Of a DNA stretch of 49,688 nucleotides, positions 26,973-35,245 are shown piece after piece. The position numbers were made by a program, and so were the translations under genes. Under the pieces are notes generated by a model. It saw only the letters and a program-made list of their open reading frames with translations, made no database searches and was not told the origin of the DNA. The stretch is from Ruminococcus sp. CAG:563 (GTDB lineage Bacteria; Bacillota; Clostridia; Oscillospirales; Acutalibacteraceae): the NCBI GenBank assembly GCA_000434915.1, contig FR882080.1, positions 115,930-165,617 of the forward strand, written 5' to 3'. Position 1 is the first letter of the stretch. Each line of letters begins with the position of its first letter.

Positions 26973-27005
26973 CCCTGCGAAGCAATTCGCAGGGAATTTT
27001 CTTTT
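26973..27005 (+). terminator. Terminator of the 579-residue membrane protein gene
   Basis: A 9-bp perfect stem (CCCTGCGAA/TTCGCAGGG) closed by a GCAA tetraloop, extendable by flanking A-T pairs, is followed by a T-rich tract. Confidence 0.92.
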
Positions 27006-27048
27006 TCATATCTTCTTTTTCATCAGCCCGTGCCGGTTGCAATAATTT

Positions 27049-27079
27049 AAAAAGGAACCGCTTTTAACGATTCCTTTTT
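27049..27079 (-). terminator. Terminator of the GT2/CDP-glycerol gene
   Basis: Minus strand AAAAAGGAATCG / CGGTTCCTTTTT forms a 12-bp stem with one U-G pair and a 7-base loop. It starts 6 bases after the stop codon. Confidence 0.88.
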
Positions 27080-27084
27080 ACTGT

Positions 27085-29724
27085 TTACTTTGAAAATTCT
27101 TTGTCCTGCTCTGTGACGAACTTATAAAGATTTTCGGCACAATTACCGTCAAAATCAAAATAGAAATTTTTCATTCTCTCGCCGAAAGGCTCTTCCGGAA
27201 CAAAGTCACGGTCAATAATATCGCAAAGACATTCTGCCGCTTTGTGGGCATCTGTAAACATATGACCGAATGCATCCTCAAACGGAAGATCAAGGTCACG
27301 GTAATGATTCATTCCGGACTTAAACTGCGGATAATCAGGAACAAAATACATTACAGGCCTATTGAGATATGCAAAATCAAAAACAAATGATGAAAAATCG
27401 GTCACAAAGGCTTTATAATCGGCTACTTCAACATCCCCGACCATATTGACATACTCACAATCAATATCAAAAAGATCTGTCAGATTGGCAATAATCGGAT
27501 GAAGCTTAATATCAAGATAAACCTTGCTGCTTTCTAATTTTTTATGAAGGTTCTTATCCGAAAGGAATTTATAAAAATTCTTGTAATAATCGGATTTTTG
27601 AATTTTTTCAACATTTGCCTCCCAGTTGGAAGCCTTTACCTCAGTCGTTAAATATTTTCTCCATGAAGGAGCAAACAAAATTCTGTTTTGAGGCTTGTGA
27701 TTTCTGTCAATATGGTCGTATCGTGCCATACCCGTTGTTATAAGTTCACGCTTTTCATATGCATAGTTTTGCATATAATTCTTAACCTCAAACGGTGAAG
27801 AAACCACAATTTCCTCCGCCTGGCTGCGCTCCTCGGAATTCAGAAGCCTGAGCGAAGCATGAAGCACGCCATGCTGAAGATAAATTGTGCGGCTTTTTAT
27901 AAGGTCATTATACTGATACTCCATTTTCGCCGTTTCAAACGGATTGACCGGAGCAAGTCCGTAATAAGCAGTAAAAATTCTTTCTGCACAGATAAACAAA
28001 AGCCTGTGTTCCTTCGAACCTGCTTTAACAAGATGCTTTTGCTGTTCCGCTGTAAACAGCTTGTTGAGATCATCGTACTCATGAGTAAGAACATAGTATC
28101 TTTCAACGCCGTCATCATGCTTTAAATCATTAATGAACTGATAGTAACCGTTATCCTTTTCAACTGTATAAAAATCATAATACAACCAGATACGGTGTTT
28201 CTTTCTGTAATCAATCGACTTAAGACGAAGCATAGCCGTTCTCGGATGAATTGCAAATCTCGCCGTATTGAAAATGGCATTAAAATCAATTTCACGCTGC
28301 GTTGCGGGCTTAACGGAAAGATACTTTTTCTTATTCTTTATCATGTATTTTCCGCGATTGATCTTTCTGATAAAACGAAGTCCGAATCCGGAATACTGCA
28401 TGAACCAATAATGGCTGGAATATGTGTGTCCTTTAATATCTATTTCAAAACGAATTTTGTTATTTTCTTTAAGGTCACATGAATAGTGGAATGCCGGGAA
28501 CGGATTCGTTATAGTTTTCGCCTTGTAATTGCTATGAACAGAAGTAAACAAATCAAGCTTTTTTCTTTTTCCGTTTTCAACGGCGTATATAGCATATTCA
28601 TCGTCGTTAAGGAATGTGAAAATCGGCGATTTCATAAATGCCGTCAGTCTGAATATATCTCCCTCAACTCTTGGCTTATGACCTATAACAACAAGATCCT
28701 CTTGTGAATAGACTTCTTCTCCGTCCACCGTAAGCAATATTCCGTCATCGGTACAGTCAAAAGCTATTTCGGCATTTTCCTTTTTCTTTATCCAATAACA
28801 TGCTCTGTAAACATCCACCATCGGGTGCTCGAGAATGGTTTTACTGTCAACTCTGTTGAGCAAATCAACTATTCTGCGCATTGCTTTTTCAAATTTTTCT
28901 CCCTCATAGTGATACGGATAGAGAATATCATCGCTGAGACGCCAGTTGATGTCATTGACAAACATTGCCTGAAAATACGGCGGCACTTTATCGGGGAATG
29001 TTGCAAAGAGGTTTTCAAAGTATTCCATTGAGGTTTCAAAAAGATAGAAAGCATGAAAATACATTTTCATAATGCTTGTCTCATTGCCCTTGTTATACAT
29101 ATATGTTCCATGAGGACAATAGCCCATCTTCATTTTTGCCATAAGAACACGATTGCAATATTCCTGATCCTCAAGCTTGAATCCGGGAGTCGTATTGAAA
29201 AGAACATTCTTTTCTCCCATATTTTTTACACAGACATTAACTCTTGTCTGCGTTAAATAAGGATATTCGTTCAGATCGTATACGCCCTTATGGTCAAGCA
29301 TTTTAAAGCGAAAATGAGGCTTAAGAATTACGTCATCCCGGTATCTTGTCTCGTTGTATGTAACGAGATCAACCTCATCATATACTTTATCAAAGAAATC
29401 AGTTACTTTTTTAACGGTCTCCGGAGTAAAATAATCATCGCTGTCAAGGAAAAACATATATTTTCCCTTTGCGTGCTTTATTCCGAAGTTTCTTGTAGCG
29501 GAAAGACCCTCATTTTCTTTTGAAAATATTTTTATAAAGTCATATTTTTCACTGTATTCACGGCAGATATCCCAACTGTTATCGGGTGAACCGTCGTTTA
29601 TAACAAGGACTTCCATCCTTTTCTTATCAATCGTTTGATTCACGAGCGAATCAAGACATATTCTAAGATATTGCTCAACATTATATACCGGTACAATTAC
29701 CGATGCCTGATATTCAAAATCCAT
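27085..29724 (-). CDS. Bifunctional family 2 glycosyltransferase / CDP-glycerol:glycerophosphate glycerophosphotransferase
   Basis: The 879-residue protein is a fusion. Its N-terminal 330 residues are a GT-A glycosyltransferase (SVIVPVYNVEQYL, NDGSPDNS near 43, the DSD metal motif near 94-96). After a linker of about 200 residues comes a TagF/TagB-like Glyphos_transf domain. This shows QHGVLHASLRLL, FAPSWRKY, a HPI motif and the TDFSSFVFDFAYLNRPV block that holds the donor-binding residues. It probably makes a glycosylated poly-glycerolphosphate wall or lipid-linked polymer on the inner membrane face. ATG 29724 has AAAGGTGA upstream; the longer reading from 29784 would overlap the promoter. 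No other teichoic acid genes adjoin it. Confidence 0.88.
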   Translation of the reverse strand: MDFEYQASVIVPVYNVEQYLRICLDSLVNQTIDKKRMEVLVINDGSPDNSWDICREYSEKYDFIKIFSKENEGLSATRNFGIKHAKGKYMFFLDSDDYFTPETVKKVTDFFDKVYDEVDLVTYNETRYRDDVILKPHFRFKMLDHKGVYDLNEYPYLTQTRVNVCVKNMGEKNVLFNTTPGFKLEDQEYCNRVLMAKMKMGYCPHGTYMYNKGNETSIMKMYFHAFYLFETSMEYFENLFATFPDKVPPYFQAMFVNDINWRLSDDILYPYHYEGEKFEKAMRRIVDLLNRVDSKTILEHPMVDVYRACYWIKKKENAEIAFDCTDDGILLTVDGEEVYSQEDLVVIGHKPRVEGDIFRLTAFMKSPIFTFLNDDEYAIYAVENGKRKKLDLFTSVHSNYKAKTITNPFPAFHYSCDLKENNKIRFEIDIKGHTYSSHYWFMQYSGFGLRFIRKINRGKYMIKNKKKYLSVKPATQREIDFNAIFNTARFAIHPRTAMLRLKSIDYRKKHRIWLYYDFYTVEKDNGYYQFINDLKHDDGVERYYVLTHEYDDLNKLFTAEQQKHLVKAGSKEHRLLFICAERIFTAYYGLAPVNPFETAKMEYQYNDLIKSRTIYLQHGVLHASLRLLNSEERSQAEEIVVSSPFEVKNYMQNYAYEKRELITTGMARYDHIDRNHKPQNRILFAPSWRKYLTTEVKASNWEANVEKIQKSDYYKNFYKFLSDKNLHKKLESSKVYLDIKLHPIIANLTDLFDIDCEYVNMVGDVEVADYKAFVTDFSSFVFDFAYLNRPVMYFVPDYPQFKSGMNHYRDLDLPFEDAFGHMFTDAHKAAECLCDIIDRDFVPEEPFGERMKNFYFDFDGNCAENLYKFVTEQDKEFSK

Positions 29725-29752
29725 ATAATCACCTTTCAAATCAGTTAAAGTT

Positions 29753-29781
29753 AGTATATCACACATAAAACATATTTGCAA
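29753..29781 (-). promoter_or_regulatory. Promoter of the GT2/CDP-glycerol gene
   Basis: Minus strand TTGCAA, 17 bases, TATACT, about 30 bases before the start codon. Confidence 0.65.
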
Positions 29782-29853
29782 CAAAAGTTTTAAAGACGTA
29801 AAAAATCAAGACTAAAATGAGTGAAAAATTTAACAAAATTTATGCTCAAGCAC

Positions 29854-29882
29854 TTCCATTTTTTATTATGACGTGTTATAAT
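29854..29882 (+). promoter_or_regulatory. Possible promoter of the enoate-reductase-like gene
   Basis: A good TATAAT at 29877-29882 is paired with a poor -35 (TTCCAT, 17-base spacer), so activation by a regulator would be expected if this is the true promoter. Confidence 0.4.
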
Positions 29883-29922
29883 TAAATAGAAACTGATTTA
29901 AAATCAATTCAGGAGGTAAAAT

Positions 29923-31977
29923 ATGGATCAGAAATTAGAACCCTTATTTACGCCGTGGAAGATCGGTAATTGCGAAATCAAGAACCGTATAGTTCTGACG
30001 AGCATGGGCGGCACCGACCTTTTCGGATGGATGGAAAAGAACCATTTCGATAAAGACGGCGCAAAGTTCATTATGGAAATCGCCAAGAACAACGTCGGAC
30101 TTATTCTCCCCGGCTGTCAGCCCGTTTATAACCCGATGTTCGGTCAGTGGCTGTACAAAAACAAGAAAATGTACGATGACCTCAAGAAGTGGATGCCCGA
30201 GTTTCACAAGACGGGCGCAAAGCTTTTCGTTCAGCTTACAGCAGGCTTCGGTCGTTCATTCACAATCAGCTCCATGATGGAGACCCTTTTCACCAATCCT
30301 GTGCTTAAGGTTCTCAGCAAGCCGTTCATGGATCTTGATATGATCACGGCTTCGGCAAGCCCCTCCCCGAACCGCTGGTCGGATAAGGTTCCGTCAAGAG
30401 CCTTGACTAAGGAAGAAATCAAGAAGTTTGTTGACGCATTTGCAAAGAGTGCAAAGATGCTCAAGGATGCAGGCGTTGACGGTGTTGAGGTTCATGCTGT
30501 TCATGAGGGCTATCTTCTTGACCAGTTCACACTCAAGTATGTTAACAAGCGTACAGACGAATACGGCGGAAGCTTTGAAAACCGCTATCGTTTCCCTGTT
30601 GAGGTTGTTCAGGCTATTAAGGAAGCCTGCGGCGACGATTTCCCTGTTTCGCTTCGTTACAGCGTTATCTCCAAGACAAAGGGCTTCCGTCAGGGTGCTA
30701 TCCCCGGCGAGGACTATGTTGAGGTCGGCCGTGACATGGAAGAGTCCGAGAAGGCTGCAAAGTATCTTCAGGACGCAGGCTATGACTGCCTTAACTGCGA
30801 TAACGGTACATACGATGCATGGTACTGGGCACATCCTCCTGTTTATATGCCCGAGAACTGCAACCTTGCAGATGTTGAGCATATAAAGAACTTTGTTGAT
30901 ATTCCTGTTATCTGTGCAGGACGTCTCGACCCGAGAGTTGCCGCAGATTCAATCAAGGAAGGCAAGCTTGACGGTGCAGGCTTTGCACGTCCGTTCCTTG
31001 CAGACCAGGCGTGGGTAACCAAGATGATGAACGATCAGGAGGACGATATTCGTCCCTGTATCCTTTGTCACAACGGCTGCTTCAACATGTGTCACTACAA
31101 GGGCGTTCCGAACGATCAGGAGCTTTCCGACAGTCTCCACCTTGCACGCTGCGCAGTTAATGCAGAGACAATGCAGTGGAACAAGCACTATATAAAGAAG
31201 ACAGATTCTCCCAAGACCGTTCACATCATCGGCGGCGGTATCGGCGGCATGGAGGCTGCAAGAGTTCTCAAGCTCAGAGGCCACAACCCGATCATCCACG
31301 AGAAGAGCGATGTTCTCGGCGGTACATTCATTCCGGCCAGTGCAGAGAGCTACAAGGGCAAGCTTCGTGAGCTTCTTGAGTGGTACAGACTTCAGATGAA
31401 TAAGCTCAACATTGAGGTCAAGCTCAATGACGAGGTTAAGGACGTTTCCGTATTCGGCGACGCACCCGTAATCGTTGCAACAGGTTCAACTCCCCGTCAG
31501 CTCAGAAGAGTTCCGGGCTATGAGAAGATGGTTGAGGCTTGCGAGTTCCTTACAGGCACACCGGTCGGCGACACAGTTGCCGTTATCGGCGGCGGTCTTA
31601 CAGGCAGTGAGATTGCCTATGAGCTTGCACTCAAGGGCAAGAATCCGATCATCGTTGAGATGAAGGACGACCTTGTAAGTCAGAAGGGCGTTTGTCTTGC
31701 AAACTCATCATACCTCAGAGAGTGGTTCGCACTCAACAAGACTCCGGTTTATCTTGAGACAACCCTTAAGGAAGTTAAGGATGGCTCAATCGTTTGCACT
31801 CAGAAGGACGGCAAGGAGATTGAAATCCCCTGCGATTCCGTCATCAGCTGTGCAGGCTACATTCCGGCTCCTCTTGCCGAGAAGTCGGGCAACGTTCACC
31901 TTGTCGGTGACTGCCTTGCAATCGGTAACCTTCGTTCCGTTGTATGGCGTGCATACGACGTTGCAATGAAGATCTGA
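29923..31977 (+). CDS. NADH:flavin oxidoreductase, enoate reductase / 2,4-dienoyl-CoA reductase type
   Basis: The 684-residue protein combines an Old Yellow Enzyme TIM barrel (1-about 370) with a 4Fe-4S binding loop and a C-terminal FAD/NAD(P) domain. The barrel has VHAVHEGYLLDQF, where His191, His194 and Tyr197 fit the active site. Cluster ligands are probably Cys379, Cys382, Cys386 and Cys410 (CILCHNGC ... LARC). The dinucleotide site is GGGIGGMEAARV near 437 and a second one is GGGLTGSEIAYE. This is the layout of FldZ, BaiCD/BaiH and FadH, which reduce activated C=C bonds anaerobically. The substrate may be a cinnamate, an enoate, a bile acid intermediate or a dienoyl-CoA; context does not decide. 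It stands alone between a promoter-like box and a terminator. Confidence 0.9.
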   Translation: MDQKLEPLFTPWKIGNCEIKNRIVLTSMGGTDLFGWMEKNHFDKDGAKFIMEIAKNNVGLILPGCQPVYNPMFGQWLYKNKKMYDDLKKWMPEFHKTGAKLFVQLTAGFGRSFTISSMMETLFTNPVLKVLSKPFMDLDMITASASPSPNRWSDKVPSRALTKEEIKKFVDAFAKSAKMLKDAGVDGVEVHAVHEGYLLDQFTLKYVNKRTDEYGGSFENRYRFPVEVVQAIKEACGDDFPVSLRYSVISKTKGFRQGAIPGEDYVEVGRDMEESEKAAKYLQDAGYDCLNCDNGTYDAWYWAHPPVYMPENCNLADVEHIKNFVDIPVICAGRLDPRVAADSIKEGKLDGAGFARPFLADQAWVTKMMNDQEDDIRPCILCHNGCFNMCHYKGVPNDQELSDSLHLARCAVNAETMQWNKHYIKKTDSPKTVHIIGGGIGGMEAARVLKLRGHNPIIHEKSDVLGGTFIPASAESYKGKLRELLEWYRLQMNKLNIEVKLNDEVKDVSVFGDAPVIVATGSTPRQLRRVPGYEKMVEACEFLTGTPVGDTVAVIGGGLTGSEIAYELALKGKNPIIVEMKDDLVSQKGVCLANSSYLREWFALNKTPVYLETTLKEVKDGSIVCTQKDGKEIEIPCDSVISCAGYIPAPLAEKSGNVHLVGDCLAIGNLRSVVWRAYDVAMKI

Positions 31978-32002
31978 GAAAACTGAATCAGAATATAAAA
32001 TT

Positions 32003-32032
32003 AAGAAGCAGTCATTCGGCTGCTTCTTTTTT
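32003..32032 (+). terminator. Terminator of the enoate-reductase-like gene
   Basis: A 9-bp stem (AAGAAGCAG/CTGCTTCTT) with an 8-base loop is followed by TTTT, 26 bases after the stop. Confidence 0.88.
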
Positions 32033-32103
32033 GCTTCGTTGAATTCTTCTGAACGGTCATCGAGATTTTTCAATTTTTTCTGTTTATTATCTTTATCCCT
32101 TCC

Positions 32104-32145
32104 ACCGCAAGCGGTCCCCCTCCCCTTAAATCATTTAAGGGGAGG
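32104..32145. repeat. Palindromic intergenic element
   Basis: Two adjacent palindromes occur: ACCGC-AA-GCGGT at 32104-32115 and a 27-base perfect one at 32119-32145. The latter has 13-base arms (CCTCCCCTTAAAT and its complement) around a single C. No gene is near enough to use it as a terminator; hydF starts 99 bases later. It looks like a mobile or REP-type intergenic palindrome. The rest of 32033-32243 shows no clear promoter for hydF. Confidence 0.7.
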
Positions 32146-32243
32146 CTTGACACTAAAAAGTTAACGTTAAGTTCTACATGTTCACTTTGTCAATTGTTGC
32201 TTTATTTATGCCCTATGCGGCAGCTTTCTATGAGGTGATAAAT

Positions 32244-33428
32244 ATGGGACTTAACGACACAGTTTCGGCGGAGAGGGTGCATATCAGCTTCTTCGGAATG
32301 AGAAATGCAGGCAAATCGAGTCTTGTCAATGCGGTCACGGGGCAGGAGCTTGCCGTTGTTTCCGATGTGAAGGGTACAACGACCGACCCCGTTCGCAAGG
32401 CGATGGAGATTCTTCCGCTCGGCCCTGTTGTGATAATCGACACGCCGGGCATTGACGACGAGGGCGAGCTGGGCGAAAAGCGAGTTCAAAAGGCGAAGCA
32501 GGTGCTTACAAAGACGGATATTGCCGTTTTGGTTGTCGATTCGACCAAGGGGCTCGGCAGATTCGACAATATGATGATTGACTTTTTCAAGGGCAAAAAG
32601 ATTCCTTTCATCATTGCTTACAATAAATCGGATTTGCTCAATAATGTTCCCGATGCTGCCAAAAATGAGATTTATGTCAGTGCAAAGGACGACAGAAACG
32701 TTTACGAGCTGAAAGAAAAAATCGCTTCGTTCTGCAAGGTTAAGCAGTTAGGCAAAGACATTGTTGCCGATGTTCTTGAAAAAGGTGACACGGTCATTCT
32801 TGTAATTCCGATTGACGAGTCCGCTCCCAAGGGCAGGGTCATTCTTCCTCAGCAGCAGGTGCTCAGAGAATTGCTTGATAACAACTGTACGGCGGTCTGC
32901 TGTCAGGTATCGGAGCTTGACGCAACGATTAAAAACCTCGTCGGAAAGCCGAAGCTTGTTATCACCGATTCACAGGCATTTGAGCAGGTTTCCGCAATTG
33001 TTCCGGAGGATATCGGACTTACCTCGTTTTCTATCCTTTTTGCACGATACAAAGGCGATTTGAAGCAGCTCATCGACGGTGCAAGGAAGCTTAAAGAGCT
33101 TAATGACGGTGATACAATTCTCATTTCCGAGGGTTGCACTCACCACAGGCAGTGCAACGATATCGGCACGGTTAAGCTGCCCGGCTGGATTCAAAAGTAT
33201 TCGGGTAAAAAGCTGAATTTTGAATTTACATCGGGTACGGAATTTCCGGATGATCTGAGTAAATATGCCCTTGTTGTTCACTGCGGCGGCTGTATGCTCA
33301 ACGAAACGGAGATGAAATACAGAATTGCCCACGCCGTTCAGGAGGGTGTCAAAATAGTCAATTACGGCGTTGCAATCGCCCAGATGAACGGAATCCTCGA
33401 CAGAAGCATTGCTCCGTTGAAGTTTTAA
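32244..33428 (+). CDS. hydF: [FeFe]-hydrogenase H-cluster maturation GTPase HydF
   Basis: The 394-residue protein has an N-terminal Era-like GTPase domain: G1 GMRNAGKS at 18-25, G3 DTPG at 66-69 and G4 NKSD at 127-130. The C-terminal cluster-binding domain has Cys298, His300, Cys347 and Cys350, exactly the C-x-H-x46-C-x2-C pattern of HydF. HydF is the scaffold on which HydE and HydG build the di-iron subcluster before transfer to the hydrogenase. Neither hydE, hydG nor a hydrogenase gene is in the window. ATG 32244 follows GAGGTG and is preferred over an ATG at 32178 that would add a hydrophobic 22-residue extension. Confidence 0.93.
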   Translation: MGLNDTVSAERVHISFFGMRNAGKSSLVNAVTGQELAVVSDVKGTTTDPVRKAMEILPLGPVVIIDTPGIDDEGELGEKRVQKAKQVLTKTDIAVLVVDSTKGLGRFDNMMIDFFKGKKIPFIIAYNKSDLLNNVPDAAKNEIYVSAKDDRNVYELKEKIASFCKVKQLGKDIVADVLEKGDTVILVIPIDESAPKGRVILPQQQVLRELLDNNCTAVCCQVSELDATIKNLVGKPKLVITDSQAFEQVSAIVPEDIGLTSFSILFARYKGDLKQLIDGARKLKELNDGDTILISEGCTHHRQCNDIGTVKLPGWIQKYSGKKLNFEFTSGTEFPDDLSKYALVVHCGGCMLNETEMKYRIAHAVQEGVKIVNYGVAIAQMNGILDRSIAPLKF

Positions 33429-33433
33429 AAATT

Positions 33434-33470
33434 AAAGGCTGTGATGAATTGATTTCGTCACGGCCTTTTA
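33434..33470 (+). terminator. Terminator of hydF
   Basis: A 15-bp stem (AAAGGCTGTGATGAA / TTCGTCACGGCCTTT, two U-G pairs on the plus strand) with a 5-base loop starts 5 bases after the stop. Confidence 0.88.
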
Positions 33471-33532
33471 TATGCAAAAAAATATGCCCGCAAAGCCCGA
33501 AAGCCTTGTGAGCATTTTATTGTTTTCTTTAA

Positions 33533-34432
33533 TTAAAGAAGCTCGTGTGCCTTTGCGTACTCATAGAAGGACTGGAGGCTTCTGATTCTCGGCGCGTTAA
33601 GCGTTGCGCCTGCTCTTGTAACCGTTGTGAAAGGAATACCCTGGAGCTGAACAAGGAACTTTGCGCTTGCATTGAAGCCGCTGTCGATAGCACAGTCAAG
33701 GAGTATGATCTCGTTGAAGGTTTCTCTTGCCTTCTTCATATCCTTCTCTACGAAATACTCGTCATACATTTTGCGGAAAAGATTTACGCCGCATGAGGTA
33801 GGAGTTGCGCAAACGCCTCTTGCGCCTGCATCATAAGCGTCAAGAAGAAGGGGAATATTAGCCTGAAGAACAGACGAATCGCCTTGAACGGCAATTTTGT
33901 CCTTAATACCGTCCATAGAACAAGTGGTATCCTTTATTCCGTGGAATCTGCCGGTTTTAACAAGCTCGCCGTATGCCTTGCCTGACATATGGCAATGGTC
34001 AAATCCTGGGAACTCGTAAAGGATAATCGGAAGCTTTGTATATCCTGCAAGCTCGGAAAGATTTTCAACTATTCTTTTATCGCAGTTACCGTAATCCCTC
34101 GTAACAAAAACAAGACCGTCAACGCCGGTTTGCTCCATGCGTTTAACCTCTTCGATCTGCTCTTTCCAGGTCGGCTCAAGGTTGGCTGTTGCAACGATTT
34201 CAACACCGTTTGCGTGCTTAACGGCTGTCTCGGCGCACTTAATTCTTTCGTCGAGAGTGAGGCATGTCATTTCCGAGCTGCCGCATACCGAGAAAAGGTG
34301 ATGCGCACCTCTTGCTGCCTGGAACTCGACGTACTGTGCATATGTATCATAGTTGATGGATCTGTCTTCATTAAACGGAGTGAGAAGAAGGGCATATACG
34401 CCTCTGAACTCTTCTGCTTTACCTGTAAACAT
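33533..34432 (-). CDS. Dihydrodipicolinate synthase / N-acetylneuraminate lyase family aldolase
   Basis: The 299-residue TIM-barrel protein has the class I aldolase Schiff-base lysine, Lys167 in GIKDTTCS, and the assisting Tyr139 in ILYEFPG. The pyruvate-carboxylate loop is CGSSEM at residues 50-55, replacing the usual G-T-T/S-G-E, so it diverges from true DapA. No other lysine-synthesis gene is nearby, and a sugar-acid or sialic-acid-like aldolase is more likely than DapA. Substrate is unknown. It has its own promoter at 34474-34502 and faces hydF tail to tail. A weak hairpin near 33488-33513 may end its transcript. Confidence 0.85.
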   Translation of the reverse strand: MFTGKAEEFRGVYALLLTPFNEDRSINYDTYAQYVEFQAARGAHHLFSVCGSSEMTCLTLDERIKCAETAVKHANGVEIVATANLEPTWKEQIEEVKRMEQTGVDGLVFVTRDYGNCDKRIVENLSELAGYTKLPIILYEFPGFDHCHMSGKAYGELVKTGRFHGIKDTTCSMDGIKDKIAVQGDSSVLQANIPLLLDAYDAGARGVCATPTSCGVNLFRKMYDEYFVEKDMKKARETFNEIILLDCAIDSGFNASAKFLVQLQGIPFTTVTRAGATLNAPRIRSLQSFYEYAKAHELL

Positions 34433-34473
34433 TTTAACACCTCTGATATTTTTTAGCTTTCTAAGCCTTTATC

Positions 34474-34502
34474 ATAATACACTGAATGTATAATAAAATC
34501 AA
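34474..34502 (-). promoter_or_regulatory. Promoter of the DapA-like gene
   Basis: Minus strand TTGATT, 17 bases, TATTAT. The -35 box touches the end of ugpQ. Confidence 0.7.
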
Positions 34503-34505
34503 GTA

Positions 34506-35234
34506 TTATTTCATCGAATCTATCACTTTTTTCGCCATATCGGGATAATTTCCGATTACGGAGTCAACTCCGAGCTTATAAAGTCTTGCAACGCTGTCCT
34601 CATCGTTGACTGTCCATGTGTTAATTTCGATTCCGTTCGCTTTCATTTCGCCGACGGTCTCTTCGGTCAATGTCCAATGCATAGGGTGAATACATTCAAT
34701 GCCGTGAGCCTTTGTGTATTTGCCAAATTCGAGAATCCAGCTTTCCTCAAGAAATCCGCACTTTATTTTCGGGTTAATTTCCTTGAAGCGCATAACGCTG
34801 TAATGGTTAAAGCTGGAAATAATGATTCTTTTCTCAAGTCCGAATTCAACTATCATATCGTTGACGGCTTTTTCAATACCGGGGTACTCATAAACGCCTG
34901 TTTTAAGCTCAATATTTGTAATGAATCCGTCAATCGGTTTGATGAATTCAAAATATTCACGCAGGGTGGGAATTCTGTTTATTCCGTAAACGCCCCTGAA
35001 GCCGGCAGAAGCGTCAAAAGACTGAAGCTCGGCAAGAGTGTAGTCTCTGACAAAGCCTGTTGAATCGCATGTTCTGTCGATTTTTTCGTCATGGATAACG
35101 ACAAGCTGTCCGTCCTTGGAAAAATGAACGTCAAGCTCGATTCCGTCTGCGCCTGCTTCAACAGCCTTTTTGAATGCGAGCATTGTGTTCTCGGGATATT
35201 TTCCGCTGAAGCCTCTGTGTCCGAAATTTAACAT
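34506..35234 (-). CDS. ugpQ: Glycerophosphodiester phosphodiesterase
   Basis: The 242-residue protein begins NFGHRGFSGKYPENTMLAF and continues with GADGIELDVHFSKDGQLVVIHD. These are the HR-x(n)-EN catalytic His and metal-binding Glu/Asp motifs of the GDPD family; the second catalytic His is in VVIHDEKIDR. It cleaves glycerophosphodiesters to glycerol-3-phosphate and an alcohol. No signal peptide is present, so it acts in the cytoplasm like UgpQ. AGGAGG lies 6 bases before the start, and it begins 11 bases after the S4-protein gene, suggesting co-transcription. Confidence 0.92.
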   Translation of the reverse strand: MLNFGHRGFSGKYPENTMLAFKKAVEAGADGIELDVHFSKDGQLVVIHDEKIDRTCDSTGFVRDYTLAELQSFDASAGFRGVYGINRIPTLREYFEFIKPIDGFITNIELKTGVYEYPGIEKAVNDMIVEFGLEKRIIISSFNHYSVMRFKEINPKIKCGFLEESWILEFGKYTKAHGIECIHPMHWTLTEETVGEMKANGIEINTWTVNDEDSVARLYKLGVDSVIGNYPDMAKKVIDSMK

Positions 35235-35245
35235 AAAAATCCTCC

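Noticed and set aside
32178..32243. Longer HydF with a hydrophobic N-terminal extension
   Set aside because: HydF normally starts just before the GTPase P-loop, and a good ribosome binding site precedes the ATG at 32244.
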